Notes: generated by a model not told the origin, from the letters alone. A stretch of 64,000 bases of DNA from SAR86 cluster bacterium (GCA_023703655.1 CP097973.1:602170-666169), one strand, 5' to 3'; counted from the stretch's first letter, positions 16,911 through 26,414 are shown. Numbers and translations are program-made.

Positions 16911-18329
16911 ATGAATAATATGCATGAAATACTAAATAACCAAAAAAAGTTTTATTTAGAGAATGGTGCTCCATCTTATGAATTAAGAATTGATAGATTA
17001 AACAGAGTAAAAGATATTGTTTTAATTAATAAAGATAGGATTGTTGATGCGTTGAATGAGGATTTTGGCGTAAGATCTAAAAATCAATCAATGATGACAG
17101 ATGTCTATTCAATCATCCCTGATATCGAATACACAAAGAAAAATCTTAAAAAATGGATGAAAATTTCGAATAGAAAAGTTTCCTTTCCATTTAACTTGCT
17201 TGGAGGTAAAGCTTTTGTAAGATATGAGCCTCTTGGGACTGTAGGCATGATTTCACCTTGGAATTTCCCAGTAAATCTTACTTTCTCTCCTTTATGCGCA
17301 ATTTTTGCAGCTGGCAACCAAGTCATGCATAAGCCAAGTGAATATACACCGAATTCAGCATCTTTATTAAAAGAGATATGTGACAAGGCATTTGATGAAA
17401 ATGAATTTGCTACTGTATTGGGGGGTCCAGATGTTGGATCAGAATTTACTGCATTAAACTTTGATCATTTACTATTTACAGGAAGTGGCAACATTGGAAA
17501 ATTAGTTATGAAAGGTGCTGCAGAAAATTTAGTACCAGTAACATTAGAGTTGGGTGGTAAATCTCCTGTAATTATCGGTGATAATGCTGATCTTAATATG
17601 ACAGCTAAAAGAGTGATGATGGGGAAAACAATGAATGCTGGACAAATATGTCTAGCACCTGACTATATTTTAGTAAATGAAGACTTAGAAAAAGATATAG
17701 TTAGCGAATTGGAAACCGTAACTTCAGATTTTTTTCCTGAAATGAAAAATAATCCTGACTATACATCGATCATTAATCAGAAACATTATGAAAGACTTAA
17801 TGAACTAATTGAGGATGCGACTCGTAAAGGCGCAAAGGTTACACAAATAAATCCTAATAATGAAGATTTTAGTCAGCAAGAAAGTTTCAAAATTCCACCA
17901 ACAATTATTCAAAATGTTAATGATGATATGAATGTTATGAAGGAAGAAATATTTGGTCCAATTTTACCGATTAAAACTTATAAAGATATAGATGAGACTA
18001 TTCAATACATAAATTCAAAAGATCGACCACTTGGCCTTTATTATTTTGGAAATAATTCATCAGAAGAGCAGATGGTATTAGATTCAACTTCATCTGGTGG
18101 CGTTACTATTAATGATGTAATTGGCCATATTCAACAAAGTGATTTACCATTTGGCGGAGTTGGTCCATCAGGTATTGGTAAGTATAAAGGTTATGAAGGC
18201 TTTCTGAACTTCTCAAATTCTAGAGCCATTCATAAGCAGATTGGTAAACGTTTTGATTCATTATTTAATGCAATTCGACCTCCATTTAAAGGCGATATTG
18301 AAAAAACTTTAAAACAAATAGCAAAGTAA
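16911..18329 (+). CDS. aldehyde dehydrogenase, coniferyl-aldehyde-dehydrogenase-like
   Basis: A 472-residue NAD(P)-dependent aldehyde dehydrogenase. The active site is complete: the GTVGMISPWNFPVNLTFSP region with the oxyanion Asn, the catalytic Glu in VTLELGGKSP, and the nucleophile Cys247 in NAGQICLAPDY. Group features (KNLKKWMK after the N-terminal helix, LPFGGVGPSGIGKYKG, and a hydrophobic end) resemble coniferyl and fatty aldehyde dehydrogenases. It oxidises aldehydes to acids, and the substrate class is uncertain. The gene follows the SDR by 16 bases and precedes lolC by one base. Confidence 0.88.
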   Translation: MNNMHEILNNQKKFYLENGAPSYELRIDRLNRVKDIVLINKDRIVDALNEDFGVRSKNQSMMTDVYSIIPDIEYTKKNLKKWMKISNRKVSFPFNLLGGKAFVRYEPLGTVGMISPWNFPVNLTFSPLCAIFAAGNQVMHKPSEYTPNSASLLKEICDKAFDENEFATVLGGPDVGSEFTALNFDHLLFTGSGNIGKLVMKGAAENLVPVTLELGGKSPVIIGDNADLNMTAKRVMMGKTMNAGQICLAPDYILVNEDLEKDIVSELETVTSDFFPEMKNNPDYTSIINQKHYERLNELIEDATRKGAKVTQINPNNEDFSQQESFKIPPTIIQNVNDDMNVMKEEIFGPILPIKTYKDIDETIQYINSKDRPLGLYYFGNNSSEEQMVLDSTSSGGVTINDVIGHIQQSDLPFGGVGPSGIGKYKGYEGFLNFSNSRAIHKQIGKRFDSLFNAIRPPFKGDIEKTLKQIAK

Positions 18330-18330
18330 A

Positions 18331-19563
18331 ATGTTCAAGTTACCCATAATCCTGGGTATAAGGTATTTTTTTGGTGCTAAGGGAGCTTTTGGATCATTTT
18401 ATTCAATCATCTCTGTTATAGGTTTAACAATAGGTGTTGCCGCGTTGATAATAGTTTTATCTGTTATGAATGGGTTCGAAAATGAATTAAAAAATAGAAT
18501 CCTTGGAGTTGTTCCACATTTAACAATTAAGTCTACAAAACCTATCCCAACAAACGATTCGAATTTAGAAGTTATTCTTAAGAATAATAAAAAAGTTGTT
18601 GCCTACGCTCCATTTACAGAATTACAAGCAATAATCAGTTATGAAAACAGATCAAGAGGAGTAATAGTAAGTGGTATTGATCCTCAAAACGAATCTAAAC
18701 TATCCGTTATTCCTGAATTTTTAATAACTGGTAATATTAAAGATCTTGAATTTGATAATACTGTTGTTATTGGCCATTGGTTGGCCAAGTATTTAGGAGT
18801 TAAAAAAGGCGACACTTTAAATATTATTACAAATAATTATAAGTCAAATATTTTAGGAACTTTTCCAAGATCAATAAATCTTAAAATAGCTGCTATTTAT
18901 GAATTAAATAGTGAGTTAGATCAATCCCTAATTTTAATTAACTATAAATTAGCTAATAAGTTAAAAGGCCTTATGAATGATCAAATAGATTCAATCAGAA
19001 TAAAGCTAGATGATCTATTTATGGCAAATGAAGTTGGATTTGAGATTATTAGTGATCTTAGTAAAGATTTTTACTTTTCATCATGGATGACTACTCAAGG
19101 AACATTATTTCAGGCTATTCAATTAGAAAAAAGACTAATAGGAATAATGTTATTTCTTATAGTTACAGTTGCATCTTTTAATATTTTGTCTACTTTAGTA
19201 ACAACAATTAAAAGTAAAGAACGAGAAATCTCTATATTAAAGTCTATGGGAATGACTAATATCGAAATATCAATCATTTTTATTTCTTTAGGCTCGTCCA
19301 TTGCAATTCTTGGAGTGGTATTGGGTGTAAGCTTAGGGATGTTAATAACACCTAATATCAATACTTTAATTGACATAATTGAGTTATATTTAAATAGGCC
19401 CTTGATGGATGCATATTTTATAAATTACTTTCCATATGATTTTCAATTAAGTCAAATATTAACAGTGTGTGGAATAACACTATTAGTATCAATAGTTTTT
19501 TGTATCTTTCCGTCTTATAGAGCAGCGAAATTAGACCCAGTAGTAGCATTAAGATATGAATAA
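18331..19563 (+). CDS. lolC: lipoprotein-releasing ABC permease, LolC/LolE type
   Basis: A 410-residue inner-membrane protein with one N-terminal helix (about residues 24-49, SVIGLTIGVAALIIVLSVMNGFENEL), a periplasmic MacB-like domain, and three C-terminal helices of the FtsX fold ending in FPSYRAAKLDPVVALRYE. With LolD it extracts lipoproteins from the inner membrane for delivery to LolA. Only this one permease gene is present beside lolD, so the complex is probably a homodimer, as in LolF-type systems, unless lolE lies elsewhere. The stop overlaps the lolD start by 8 bases. Confidence 0.93.
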   Translation: MFKLPIILGIRYFFGAKGAFGSFYSIISVIGLTIGVAALIIVLSVMNGFENELKNRILGVVPHLTIKSTKPIPTNDSNLEVILKNNKKVVAYAPFTELQAIISYENRSRGVIVSGIDPQNESKLSVIPEFLITGNIKDLEFDNTVVIGHWLAKYLGVKKGDTLNIITNNYKSNILGTFPRSINLKIAAIYELNSELDQSLILINYKLANKLKGLMNDQIDSIRIKLDDLFMANEVGFEIISDLSKDFYFSSWMTTQGTLFQAIQLEKRLIGIMLFLIVTVASFNILSTLVTTIKSKEREISILKSMGMTNIEISIIFISLGSSIAILGVVLGVSLGMLITPNINTLIDIIELYLNRPLMDAYFINYFPYDFQLSQILTVCGITLLVSIVFCIFPSYRAAKLDPVVALRYE

Positions 19564-20224
19564 TTTGATCATCGACAATTTAAGTCATTCATATAATGAC
19601 GTAAAAGATAGTAATTTAATATTTCGAGATATAAATCTACAAATAAACTTGTCAGAAACATTTTCATTAACTGGTGAATCAGGATCTGGAAAATCAACAT
19701 TTATTCATTTAGTAACTGGCATGTTAAAACCATCATTAGGATCAATAACAATTGATAATAAAAAGATTTCACTCATGAAACCAAAATTGAAAGCATCTAA
19801 TTTATCAATAGTGTTTCAGTATCATTCATTACTAGAGAACTTAAATGTATTAGAAAATATCTCGCTTCCAATTAAGATATTTAAAGGCAAGCTTGATAAA
19901 GATGATCATATTTTTTTGGATAAGTTACTTGGTTCCACAAATATGATGGATAAGAAATTTAGATATCCTCATGAATTATCAGGGGGTGAAAAACAAAGAG
20001 TCTCAATAATAAGATCCATAGCTTTAAAGCCAAAATGTATTTTTATGGATGAGCCAACTGGTAATTTAGATAATGATACGTCACTACTTATACACGAATT
20101 ATGCATTGATATTCACAAGGAGTGGGGTATTGGTATATTTCTTGCTACACACGATATGGTATTTGCGAGTAAGATGGATACAAATTTTAATATTAAGAAT
20201 AAAAGGATAATAGCAAATGATTGA
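19556..20224 (+). CDS. lolD: lipoprotein-releasing ABC ATPase
   Basis: A 222-residue ABC ATPase. Walker A is GESGSGKST (40-48), the signature is LSGGEKQRVS, Walker B is CIFMDEPTGNLD, and the His switch is ATHD. Length is normal for LolD. It powers lipoprotein release by the LolC-type permease encoded just upstream. Its stop overlaps the ExbB start by 8 bases, continuing the operon. Confidence 0.95.
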   Translation: MNNLIIDNLSHSYNDVKDSNLIFRDINLQINLSETFSLTGESGSGKSTFIHLVTGMLKPSLGSITIDNKKISLMKPKLKASNLSIVFQYHSLLENLNVLENISLPIKIFKGKLDKDDHIFLDKLLGSTNMMDKKFRYPHELSGGEKQRVSIIRSIALKPKCIFMDEPTGNLDNDTSLLIHELCIDIHKEWGIGIFLATHDMVFASKMDTNFNIKNKRIIAND

Positions 20225-20822
20225 TTATATTTACCAAGGCGGATGGTTTATGTTGCCATTGTTGATTTGCTCTATTTTATTAATATCAATAGTTATTGAA
20301 CGTTTTTGGTTTTTACAAAAACGTTTAGTTGTTCCTAATGGGGTCTTAAATAATTTTGTAAGGTTAGTTAAAACAGAAAAAATTAGCATTACACAACAAG
20401 AATCATTTTCAACTACATCATCATTGGGAGCGTTATTGGTTGTTGCGTATAAATATAAAGACAAACCAAGAATGAGTCTTGAAGAAAAGATTTCTGAAAA
20501 GGCAGCTGATATTAAATTAGATCTTGAAAGGAACTTAAACATGCTAGGCATCATAGCAAGTATAAGCCCACTTCTCGGACTGTTAGGAACTGTTGTGGGA
20601 ATGATAACAGTATTTGCCAATATTAATTTACTAGGTACTTCTTCGAATGCTGATTTCCTTGCTTCAGGCATTTCAGAAGCTTTAATCACAACTGCTTTTG
20701 GGCTAATAGTTGCAGTTCCTGGCTTGGTGTTTTATAGGATGTTTCAACATAAAGTTGATAAATTAATGATAAATTTACAAAATCAAACAAGTACTTTTAT
20801 TGATTTTATAGAGTCTTTATGA
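20217..20822 (+). CDS. exbB: MotA/TolQ/ExbB family proton-channel protein
   Basis: A 201-residue membrane protein with an N-terminal helix (GGWFMLPLLICSILLISIVIE), a cytoplasmic loop and two C-terminal helices. The conserved LGIIASISPLLGLLGTVVGMI and the EALITTAFGLIVAVPGLVFY segment form the pore. With the ExbD partner encoded next, it harnesses the proton-motive force, most often to energise TonB-dependent uptake. Placement between lolD and msbA is a known gammaproteobacterial arrangement; comEC, often found here in pseudomonads, is absent. Confidence 0.93.
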   Translation: MIDYIYQGGWFMLPLLICSILLISIVIERFWFLQKRLVVPNGVLNNFVRLVKTEKISITQQESFSTTSSLGALLVVAYKYKDKPRMSLEEKISEKAADIKLDLERNLNMLGIIASISPLLGLLGTVVGMITVFANINLLGTSSNADFLASGISEALITTAFGLIVAVPGLVFYRMFQHKVDKLMINLQNQTSTFIDFIESL

Positions 20823-21226
20823 ATTTTGTTAATAACACATCCAATAAAGAAATAAACATTGAAATTACTCCATTGATTGACATTGTTTTTTTGCTTGTTA
20901 TTTTTTTTGTTGTTACTTCAAAAATTGATAGTTCACAGGCAATAGATATTGATTTACCAAATACATCTTCATTTATGAATCAATCTCAGTTGCCATCAAA
21001 TACAATCTTTTTATACGAAAATGGTTCACTAATATATAAAGATTTAACATTAACAATAAATGAAGTTGAACCGTTGATGAACTTCATTGCTAATAATATT
21101 TCAAACGAAGAAAAGATTATTCTTGCTATAGAGAAAAAAGCATATCATGAGTGGGTTATTGCGCTTATGGATGAACTTAATAAGTATGGTTTTACTGACT
21201 TACAGCTTCAAACCTATCAAAAATGA
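20819..21226 (+). CDS. exbD: ExbD/TolR family protein
   Basis: A 135-residue protein with a short cytoplasmic tail, one membrane helix (about 17-37, starting LIDIVFLLVIFFVVTS) and a periplasmic domain. The Asp of PLIDIVF is the proton-carrying residue of the family. It is the partner of the ExbB-like protein, overlapping that gene by 4 bases, and overlaps the MsbA-LpxK gene by 4 bases. The window also starts with a TonB receptor, a possible client. Confidence 0.92.
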   Translation: MNFVNNTSNKEINIEITPLIDIVFLLVIFFVVTSKIDSSQAIDIDLPNTSSFMNQSQLPSNTIFLYENGSLIYKDLTLTINEVEPLMNFIANNISNEEKIILAIEKKAYHEWVIALMDELNKYGFTDLQLQTYQK

Positions 21227-23991
21227 AAACTAATATAAAAAGGCTGCTATCTTATACACTTAGATATAAATTTTCTTTTGTGATTTCAATCATAGGATTT
21301 ATTACATTTGCAGCGGCTGATATTGCAGCAGTTGAGTGGATAAGAAGAGTTATACAGTTTATTAACGATAGTAGCGCGGTCAATCATAACTTAATAGCCT
21401 TAGCTTTAGTTTTGATTGCTTTTATGAGGGGATTAGGATTTTTTATAGGTAATTATTTTATGTCAAGAGTTGGGCTTGGTGTCGTACATGACATGCGTAA
21501 GGAGTTATTTGAAAAACTAATTAAACTACCAAAATATTATTTTGATTCCAGTCAAAGTGGCCAACTTATTAATAGGATTACATTTACAACAACTCAAGTA
21601 TCAGGTGCAACCTCAAATGCAGTAAAAACATTTGTTCGTGAAGGTACACTGTTTACCGGTCTTTTAATATATTTATTTTACTTAAATTGGAAATTAACAT
21701 TATTGCTTCTAGTAACAGCACCTTTTATAGCATTAATAGTTAATGTTGCAGGCCGTAGATTAAGAAAAATTGCTAAATCTATCCAAACTGTTATGGGTGA
21801 TGTAACTCATATAGCCTCTGAGGCTGTTGAGGGCAATACCGAGATAAAATCTTTCAATGCCGATAGTTATGAAAAAGATAGATTTAAGGATGCTAATCTT
21901 TCAAACAAAAATCAAAATTTAAAATTAGAAGCAACATCGAATTTAGCTACTCCAATAATTCAGGTATTGGTCTCTATATCATTGGCAATTGTTGCATATT
22001 TCGCTTTGGGTGATCAGTTAAATATTAATCTTGATTCAGAAACATTTGTGGCTTTCTTTACCGCAGCTGGATTAATGGCAAAACCTGTGAGACAACTCTC
22101 AAGTATAAATGCGATTATCCAAAAAGGTTTAGCTGCTTCTGAAGAAATATTTGAACAACTTGATCATGATGAAGAAGATGACCAAGGTAATGTTGATTCT
22201 AAAATTACCGGTGAAATTATATTTAAGGATGTTTCATTTTCTTATGATCAAGAAAAATTAATTCTTAATAAAATTAATTTATCCATAAATAAAAATGATA
22301 CGGTTGCATTAGTTGGCAAATCCGGATCTGGAAAAACCACAATTGCAAATCTTATTTCAAAATTATATTCCCCTGACTCAGGAAATATAACAATTGATTC
22401 TGTAAATATTGAAGACTATAAATTAAGTCACTTAAGAAATAATATTTCTATAGTAAGCCAAAATCCTACTCTATTTAATGATTCAATAGAAAAAAATATT
22501 GCTTATGGAGCCAATGATATTAATCATGAAAAAGTTGAAGAAGCAGCAAAGCTATCAGGCTGTATAGAATTTATAGAAAAATTACCTGAGGGTTTTGATA
22601 CAGAAATTGGAGATGATGGAGTCTTATTGTCAGGTGGTCAAAGACAAAGAATTGCTATAGCTAGAGCCTTTTATAAAGATGCACCAATAATAATACTTGA
22701 TGAGGCAACCTCAGCACTTGATTCAGAATCTGAAAAAATTGTTCAATCTGCAATTGATAGATTAATTAAAGAAAAAACAACCATAGTGATAGCTCATAGA
22801 CTAAGTACAATTGAAAATGCTGATAATATATTTGTTATTGATAATGGATCAGTTGTTGAAGCAGGTACTCATGGTGAATTGATTGAACTCAATGGTTTGT
22901 ACAAGTCTCTATATAAAAATATTGATTCTGAGATTGTAGACAAGTCAATAAATTCAGATAAATCAACAAAAATTATACAATCTGTAGAAATTGATGAGTC
23001 TAATTACAATTTCTTTGTTAATGCGTGGTATAAAAAAAGCCCATGGTTATGGCTATTGTCTCCAATTTCATTTGTTATTAGCCTTCTAACAAAGAACCGT
23101 TACAAAAACTTTATCAAAAATCGATCTTTAAAATATAAACCAAATATACCAGTCGTAATTGTTGGAAACATAACTGTTGGAGGGACTGGTAAGACACCAC
23201 TCGTAAAATCAATTGCATCGAAGCTCATTAATGAAAATATTAAGGTTGGTATTGTAAGTAGAGGCTATGGAGGGAAATTTAACACTACACTGGAAGTTAA
23301 TAATGCTACTACCTATAAACAAACTGGTGATGAAGCTCAAATTTTATCAAAGTTAAATACGCCATTTTTCTTGGATAAAGATAGAGCGAGAGGTGTTAAA
23401 AAATTAATAGAAAAATATCCTAATACTGAGGTAATTTTATCAGACGATGGATTACAGCATTATAATTTGGATAGGGATATAGAAATAGCTGTTATAGATG
23501 GTAAAAGAAGATTTGGTAATAAATTATTACTACCAGCAGGACCTTTAAGAGAATCAAGAAATAGACTAAAAAACGTAGATTTTATTGTAAACAATGGAGG
23601 TCCTGCTGAAGACAATGAATATTTGATGTCTTTTTTACCAAGTAAGTTTGTTCATTTAAACTCTGGTAAATCATATAGCATTGATAATTGGCCAATGCAT
23701 AATAAAGTTCATGCGGTTGCTGGATTAGGTAATCCAAATAGATTCTATAATCTTCTAAGAATGATGGGTTTTGAGTATGAAAAGCATTCGTTTCCTGACC
23801 ATCACAAATTTCAAAAAAAAGATATTAATTTTCTAGATCATTTACCGATTGTTATGTCAGAAAAAGATGCCTCTAAATGTTTACATTTTAAAAATCCTAA
23901 AATATGGTATTTAACAATTGAAGCAACTGTAGAAGATAAATTTTTTGAGAAATTAATGGAGAAAATTAATGCTAAAAGAAGAAATCCTTGA
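21223..23991 (+). CDS. MsbA-LpxK fusion: lipid A flippase joined to lipid A 4'-kinase
   Basis: One uninterrupted 922-codon frame. Residues 1 to about 575 are a full MsbA-type half-transporter: a six-helix domain, Walker A GKSGSGKTT (about 363-371), signature LSGGQRQR (about 469-476), Walker B IIILDEATSALD and a final His in IVIAHRLS. After a linker of roughly 20-25 polar residues, residues about 596-922 are a full LpxK, starting FFVNAWYKKSPWLWLLSP, with P-loop GGTGKTP near 652-658, SRGYGGK and SDDGLQHYNLDRD. MsbA flips core-lipid A; LpxK phosphorylates the lipid A disaccharide. No ATG, GTG or TTG in frame precedes the LpxK part at the junction, so separate translation is unlikely. Confidence 0.93.
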   Translation: MKTNIKRLLSYTLRYKFSFVISIIGFITFAAADIAAVEWIRRVIQFINDSSAVNHNLIALALVLIAFMRGLGFFIGNYFMSRVGLGVVHDMRKELFEKLIKLPKYYFDSSQSGQLINRITFTTTQVSGATSNAVKTFVREGTLFTGLLIYLFYLNWKLTLLLLVTAPFIALIVNVAGRRLRKIAKSIQTVMGDVTHIASEAVEGNTEIKSFNADSYEKDRFKDANLSNKNQNLKLEATSNLATPIIQVLVSISLAIVAYFALGDQLNINLDSETFVAFFTAAGLMAKPVRQLSSINAIIQKGLAASEEIFEQLDHDEEDDQGNVDSKITGEIIFKDVSFSYDQEKLILNKINLSINKNDTVALVGKSGSGKTTIANLISKLYSPDSGNITIDSVNIEDYKLSHLRNNISIVSQNPTLFNDSIEKNIAYGANDINHEKVEEAAKLSGCIEFIEKLPEGFDTEIGDDGVLLSGGQRQRIAIARAFYKDAPIIILDEATSALDSESEKIVQSAIDRLIKEKTTIVIAHRLSTIENADNIFVIDNGSVVEAGTHGELIELNGLYKSLYKNIDSEIVDKSINSDKSTKIIQSVEIDESNYNFFVNAWYKKSPWLWLLSPISFVISLLTKNRYKNFIKNRSLKYKPNIPVVIVGNITVGGTGKTPLVKSIASKLINENIKVGIVSRGYGGKFNTTLEVNNATTYKQTGDEAQILSKLNTPFFLDKDRARGVKKLIEKYPNTEVILSDDGLQHYNLDRDIEIAVIDGKRRFGNKLLLPAGPLRESRNRLKNVDFIVNNGGPAEDNEYLMSFLPSKFVHLNSGKSYSIDNWPMHNKVHAVAGLGNPNRFYNLLRMMGFEYEKHSFPDHHKFQKKDINFLDHLPIVMSEKDASKCLHFKNPKIWYLTIEATVEDKFFEKLMEKINAKRRNP

Positions 23992-24136
23992 TTTCATTGT
24001 ATGCATAAGATGTAAGGGTGATCTTAAGAAAGATGAATCATATTTGATATGTAATAAATGTAATATTAAATATCCTATTAAGAATTCAATACCTCATATG
24101 CTAGAGGAGCACATCATAGCAATTGATGAAGAATAA
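23969..24136 (+). CDS. ycaR: YcaR/Trm112-like zinc peptide (UPF0434)
   Basis: A 55-residue protein. It begins MLKEEILDFIVCIRCKGDL and contains two CxxC pairs (VCIRC and ICNKC), then IKYPIKNSIPHMLEEH. This is the UPF0434/Trm112p-like pattern, a small zinc-ribbon protein whose gene normally sits between lpxK and kdsB. It overlaps the fusion gene by 23 bases and kdsB by 11 bases, in different frames. Its cellular role is not firmly established. Confidence 0.9.
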   Translation: MLKEEILDFIVCIRCKGDLKKDESYLICNKCNIKYPIKNSIPHMLEEHIIAIDEE

Positions 24137-24866
24137 CTTTACAGTTGTAATACCTGCACGCATTGATTCTTCAAGATTGCCAAAAAAACCATTATTAAAG
24201 ATTGGAAATAAATCTCTTATTCAAAGAGTATGTGAACGCGCTAAGAAAGTTAATCCAACTCGAATAATTGTTGCAACAGATAGTAAAAAAATAAAAGCCC
24301 ATGTTGAAGATATAGGATATGAATCCATTCTAACATCTTCTAAACATAGATCAGGTCTAGATAGAATAAATGAAGTTGCTAATAAACTGCATTTTGATGA
24401 AGATGAACCCATACTAAATATTCAAGGAGATGAACCATTTGTCCCTATTAATATGATCCAGACAGTTGGTGAATCAATTAATAAAAGTTCTGATATATGT
24501 ACAGCGTCATGTAAATTTGAAAATGATGAAGACATAATTAATACAAATAATGTCAAAGTTGTAACTTCACTAAATGGTTATGCTTTATATTTTTCTAGAA
24601 CTATTATTCCAAATAGATTTACAAAAGATGCACATATTTATTACAAACATATTGGAATATATGGCTACACTAAAAATATATTAAATAAACTAAGTGAATT
24701 AGAGTCGTCGAGTCTAGAAAATGCTGAAAAACTGGAGCAACTAAGATTTCTTGATAATGGCTACAAAATAAAAGTTATTAATTTCAATTGTCATCCACCT
24801 TTAGGTATAGATACACCTGAGGACTTAAAAAAAGCAAATTTATTAATTAAAAATGAAAAAATTTAA
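24126..24866 (+). CDS. kdsB: 3-deoxy-manno-octulosonate cytidylyltransferase
   Basis: A 246-residue enzyme from ATG 24126; a TTG one codon earlier is less likely. It activates Kdo to CMP-Kdo for lipopolysaccharide inner core. Family motifs are VVIPARIDSSRLPKKPL near residue 7, RIIVATDS, the SGLDRINEVA region, NIQGDEPFVP and GIYGY. Length matches other KdsB proteins. It overlaps ycaR upstream and murB downstream, in the envelope operon. Confidence 0.96.
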   Translation: MKNNFTVVIPARIDSSRLPKKPLLKIGNKSLIQRVCERAKKVNPTRIIVATDSKKIKAHVEDIGYESILTSSKHRSGLDRINEVANKLHFDEDEPILNIQGDEPFVPINMIQTVGESINKSSDICTASCKFENDEDIINTNNVKVVTSLNGYALYFSRTIIPNRFTKDAHIYYKHIGIYGYTKNILNKLSELESSSLENAEKLEQLRFLDNGYKIKVINFNCHPPLGIDTPEDLKKANLLIKNEKI

Positions 24867-25818
24867 GAAAATATCTTCCTCATTTGGTACTTTTCTTAAT
24901 ACAAATTCCTATATCGAGATTACAAGTGATAATGATTTTGGTTATATAGATAAATCAATCGAATGTATTCATATTCTAGGAGAGTGCACAAATACAATTA
25001 TTAATAGTGAATCAAAAAAAACATTTGTTAAATACATAAACAATGAGTTAAATATTCTCAAAAAAACTCAGGACTATACCTTCATAAAAGTTGGAGCATC
25101 GGTAAATTGGCATAAATTTGTTTTAGAGTGTGAGAAATTAAATCTTTATGGGCTAGAAAATCTAGCATTCATTCCTGGTTCAGTTGGTGCGGCACCAATT
25201 CAAAATATTGGCGCATATGGTGTGGAGGTATCAGAGTTTATTTCTGAGATAACTTGCTATGATATTGAGTACCAAAAGAACCTAGTTTTAAAAAAGAATC
25301 AATGTAAATTTGCATATAGACAATCAGTTTTTCAAAGAAAGAAATTTGTAATAAAAGATATAACTTTTAGATTAAAAAATTACTTCAATCCTGATCTTTC
25401 TTACAGTTCATTAAGAAATTACATTGATAATAAATTTAACAAAAACATTAATTCAATTAACTTAATTAAAATTATTGGTATTATTCGTTCAAGTCGTCTA
25501 CCAAATTTAAAAAAGATACCTAATTGCGGTAGTTTTTTTAAACACCCCATTATTAAAAAAGATAACAAATTTAAAAAATATTTAGTCTGTTTTGAAAATA
25601 GTAAAATGAAAATTTCGGCAACTAAGCTTATTGAAACTATCGAGAATGAAATTAATTTTTATGGGGGCTTAAAATTTTATGATACTAATAAGCTCGTTCT
25701 TACTAATACAGAGAACTGTAGTTTTAAAGATTTAATATCAACTATCGAATCAATAAATACATTAATTTCCAATAAATTTGATATCTGCTTAGATGTTGAG
25801 CCTGAAATAATTACTTGA
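24853..25818 (+). CDS. murB: UDP-N-acetylenolpyruvoylglucosamine reductase
   Basis: A 321-residue flavoenzyme that makes UDP-MurNAc from the enolpyruvyl precursor using NADPH. The FAD-binding domain shows ILGECTNTII (the usual GxGSN-like loop in variant form), then GLENLAFIPGSVGAAPIQNIGAYGVE, and FAYRQSVFQ carries the active-site Tyr-Arg. The catalytic Ser/Cys region is PNCGSFFKHPII. It is a slightly divergent type I MurB. It overlaps kdsB by 14 bases and the LysE-like gene by one base. Confidence 0.93.
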   Translation: MKKFKKISSSFGTFLNTNSYIEITSDNDFGYIDKSIECIHILGECTNTIINSESKKTFVKYINNELNILKKTQDYTFIKVGASVNWHKFVLECEKLNLYGLENLAFIPGSVGAAPIQNIGAYGVEVSEFISEITCYDIEYQKNLVLKKNQCKFAYRQSVFQRKKFVIKDITFRLKNYFNPDLSYSSLRNYIDNKFNKNINSINLIKIIGIIRSSRLPNLKKIPNCGSFFKHPIIKKDNKFKKYLVCFENSKMKISATKLIETIENEINFYGGLKFYDTNKLVLTNTENCSFKDLISTIESINTLISNKFDICLDVEPEIIT

Positions 25819-26414
25819 TGATAGGTTTTTCAGTTATTGCACATTTTTTAGCAGTTGCATCACCAGGCCCTGATACTTTAATCATTATTAGACAATCTCT
25901 TAAGTATGGACGTAGAGGTGGGTTTTTAACTGCCCTGGGTATTGGATGCGGAATTTTAATTCATTCTTATTTAGCAATTTTTGGAATCTCGTCATTGATT
26001 TTTCAGTTTGATTTCATAAAAAATATCATCATAGTTTTTGGTTCGGTTTACTTAATTTATTTAGGACTATTATCTATTTGCGATAAGTCAAAATTACAGG
26101 ATAAAGATACAAATTCAAAAAATAATTCTTTTTTGGTTGGACTCGTTACAAACATTCTTAACCTTAAAGCATTTATTTTTTTTGTTTCAATTTTTGGAAT
26201 TATCTCTAGCGAAATCAATCTATATTATATGCATTTGCTTGCAATTTATTTTAGTATTGCAACATTCATTTGGTTTTATATTTTGAGTGTGATGCTCTCT
26301 GTAGAAAATGTTAGAACAAGATATTTAAGTTATTCCTCTATACTAAATAAATGTATTGGTTGCACATTTATATGCATTTCATTTCTTATATTATTTAATT
26401 ACTATGGATATTAA
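25818..26414 (+). CDS. LysE/RhtB-family exporter
   Basis: A 198-residue, six-helix inner-membrane protein from ATG 25818, which overlaps the murB stop by one base; a TTG one codon earlier is an alternative. The PGPDTLIIIRQSLKYGRRGGFLTALGI region is the LysE family signature, followed by NILNLKAFIFFVS. Members expel amino acids or related metabolites. The substrate cannot be assigned from sequence. It overlaps the DUF1285 gene by 11 bases. Confidence 0.88.
   Translation: MIGFSVIAHFLAVASPGPDTLIIIRQSLKYGRRGGFLTALGIGCGILIHSYLAIFGISSLIFQFDFIKNIIIVFGSVYLIYLGLLSICDKSKLQDKDTNSKNNSFLVGLVTNILNLKAFIFFVSIFGIISSEINLYYMHLLAIYFSIATFIWFYILSVMLSVENVRTRYLSYSSILNKCIGCTFICISFLILFNYYGY

Noticed and set aside
20231-20689. 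152-codon antisense frame opposite exbB
   Set aside because: It mirrors a conserved ExbB gene, has no ribosome site or recognisable domain, and lies entirely within the sense gene.
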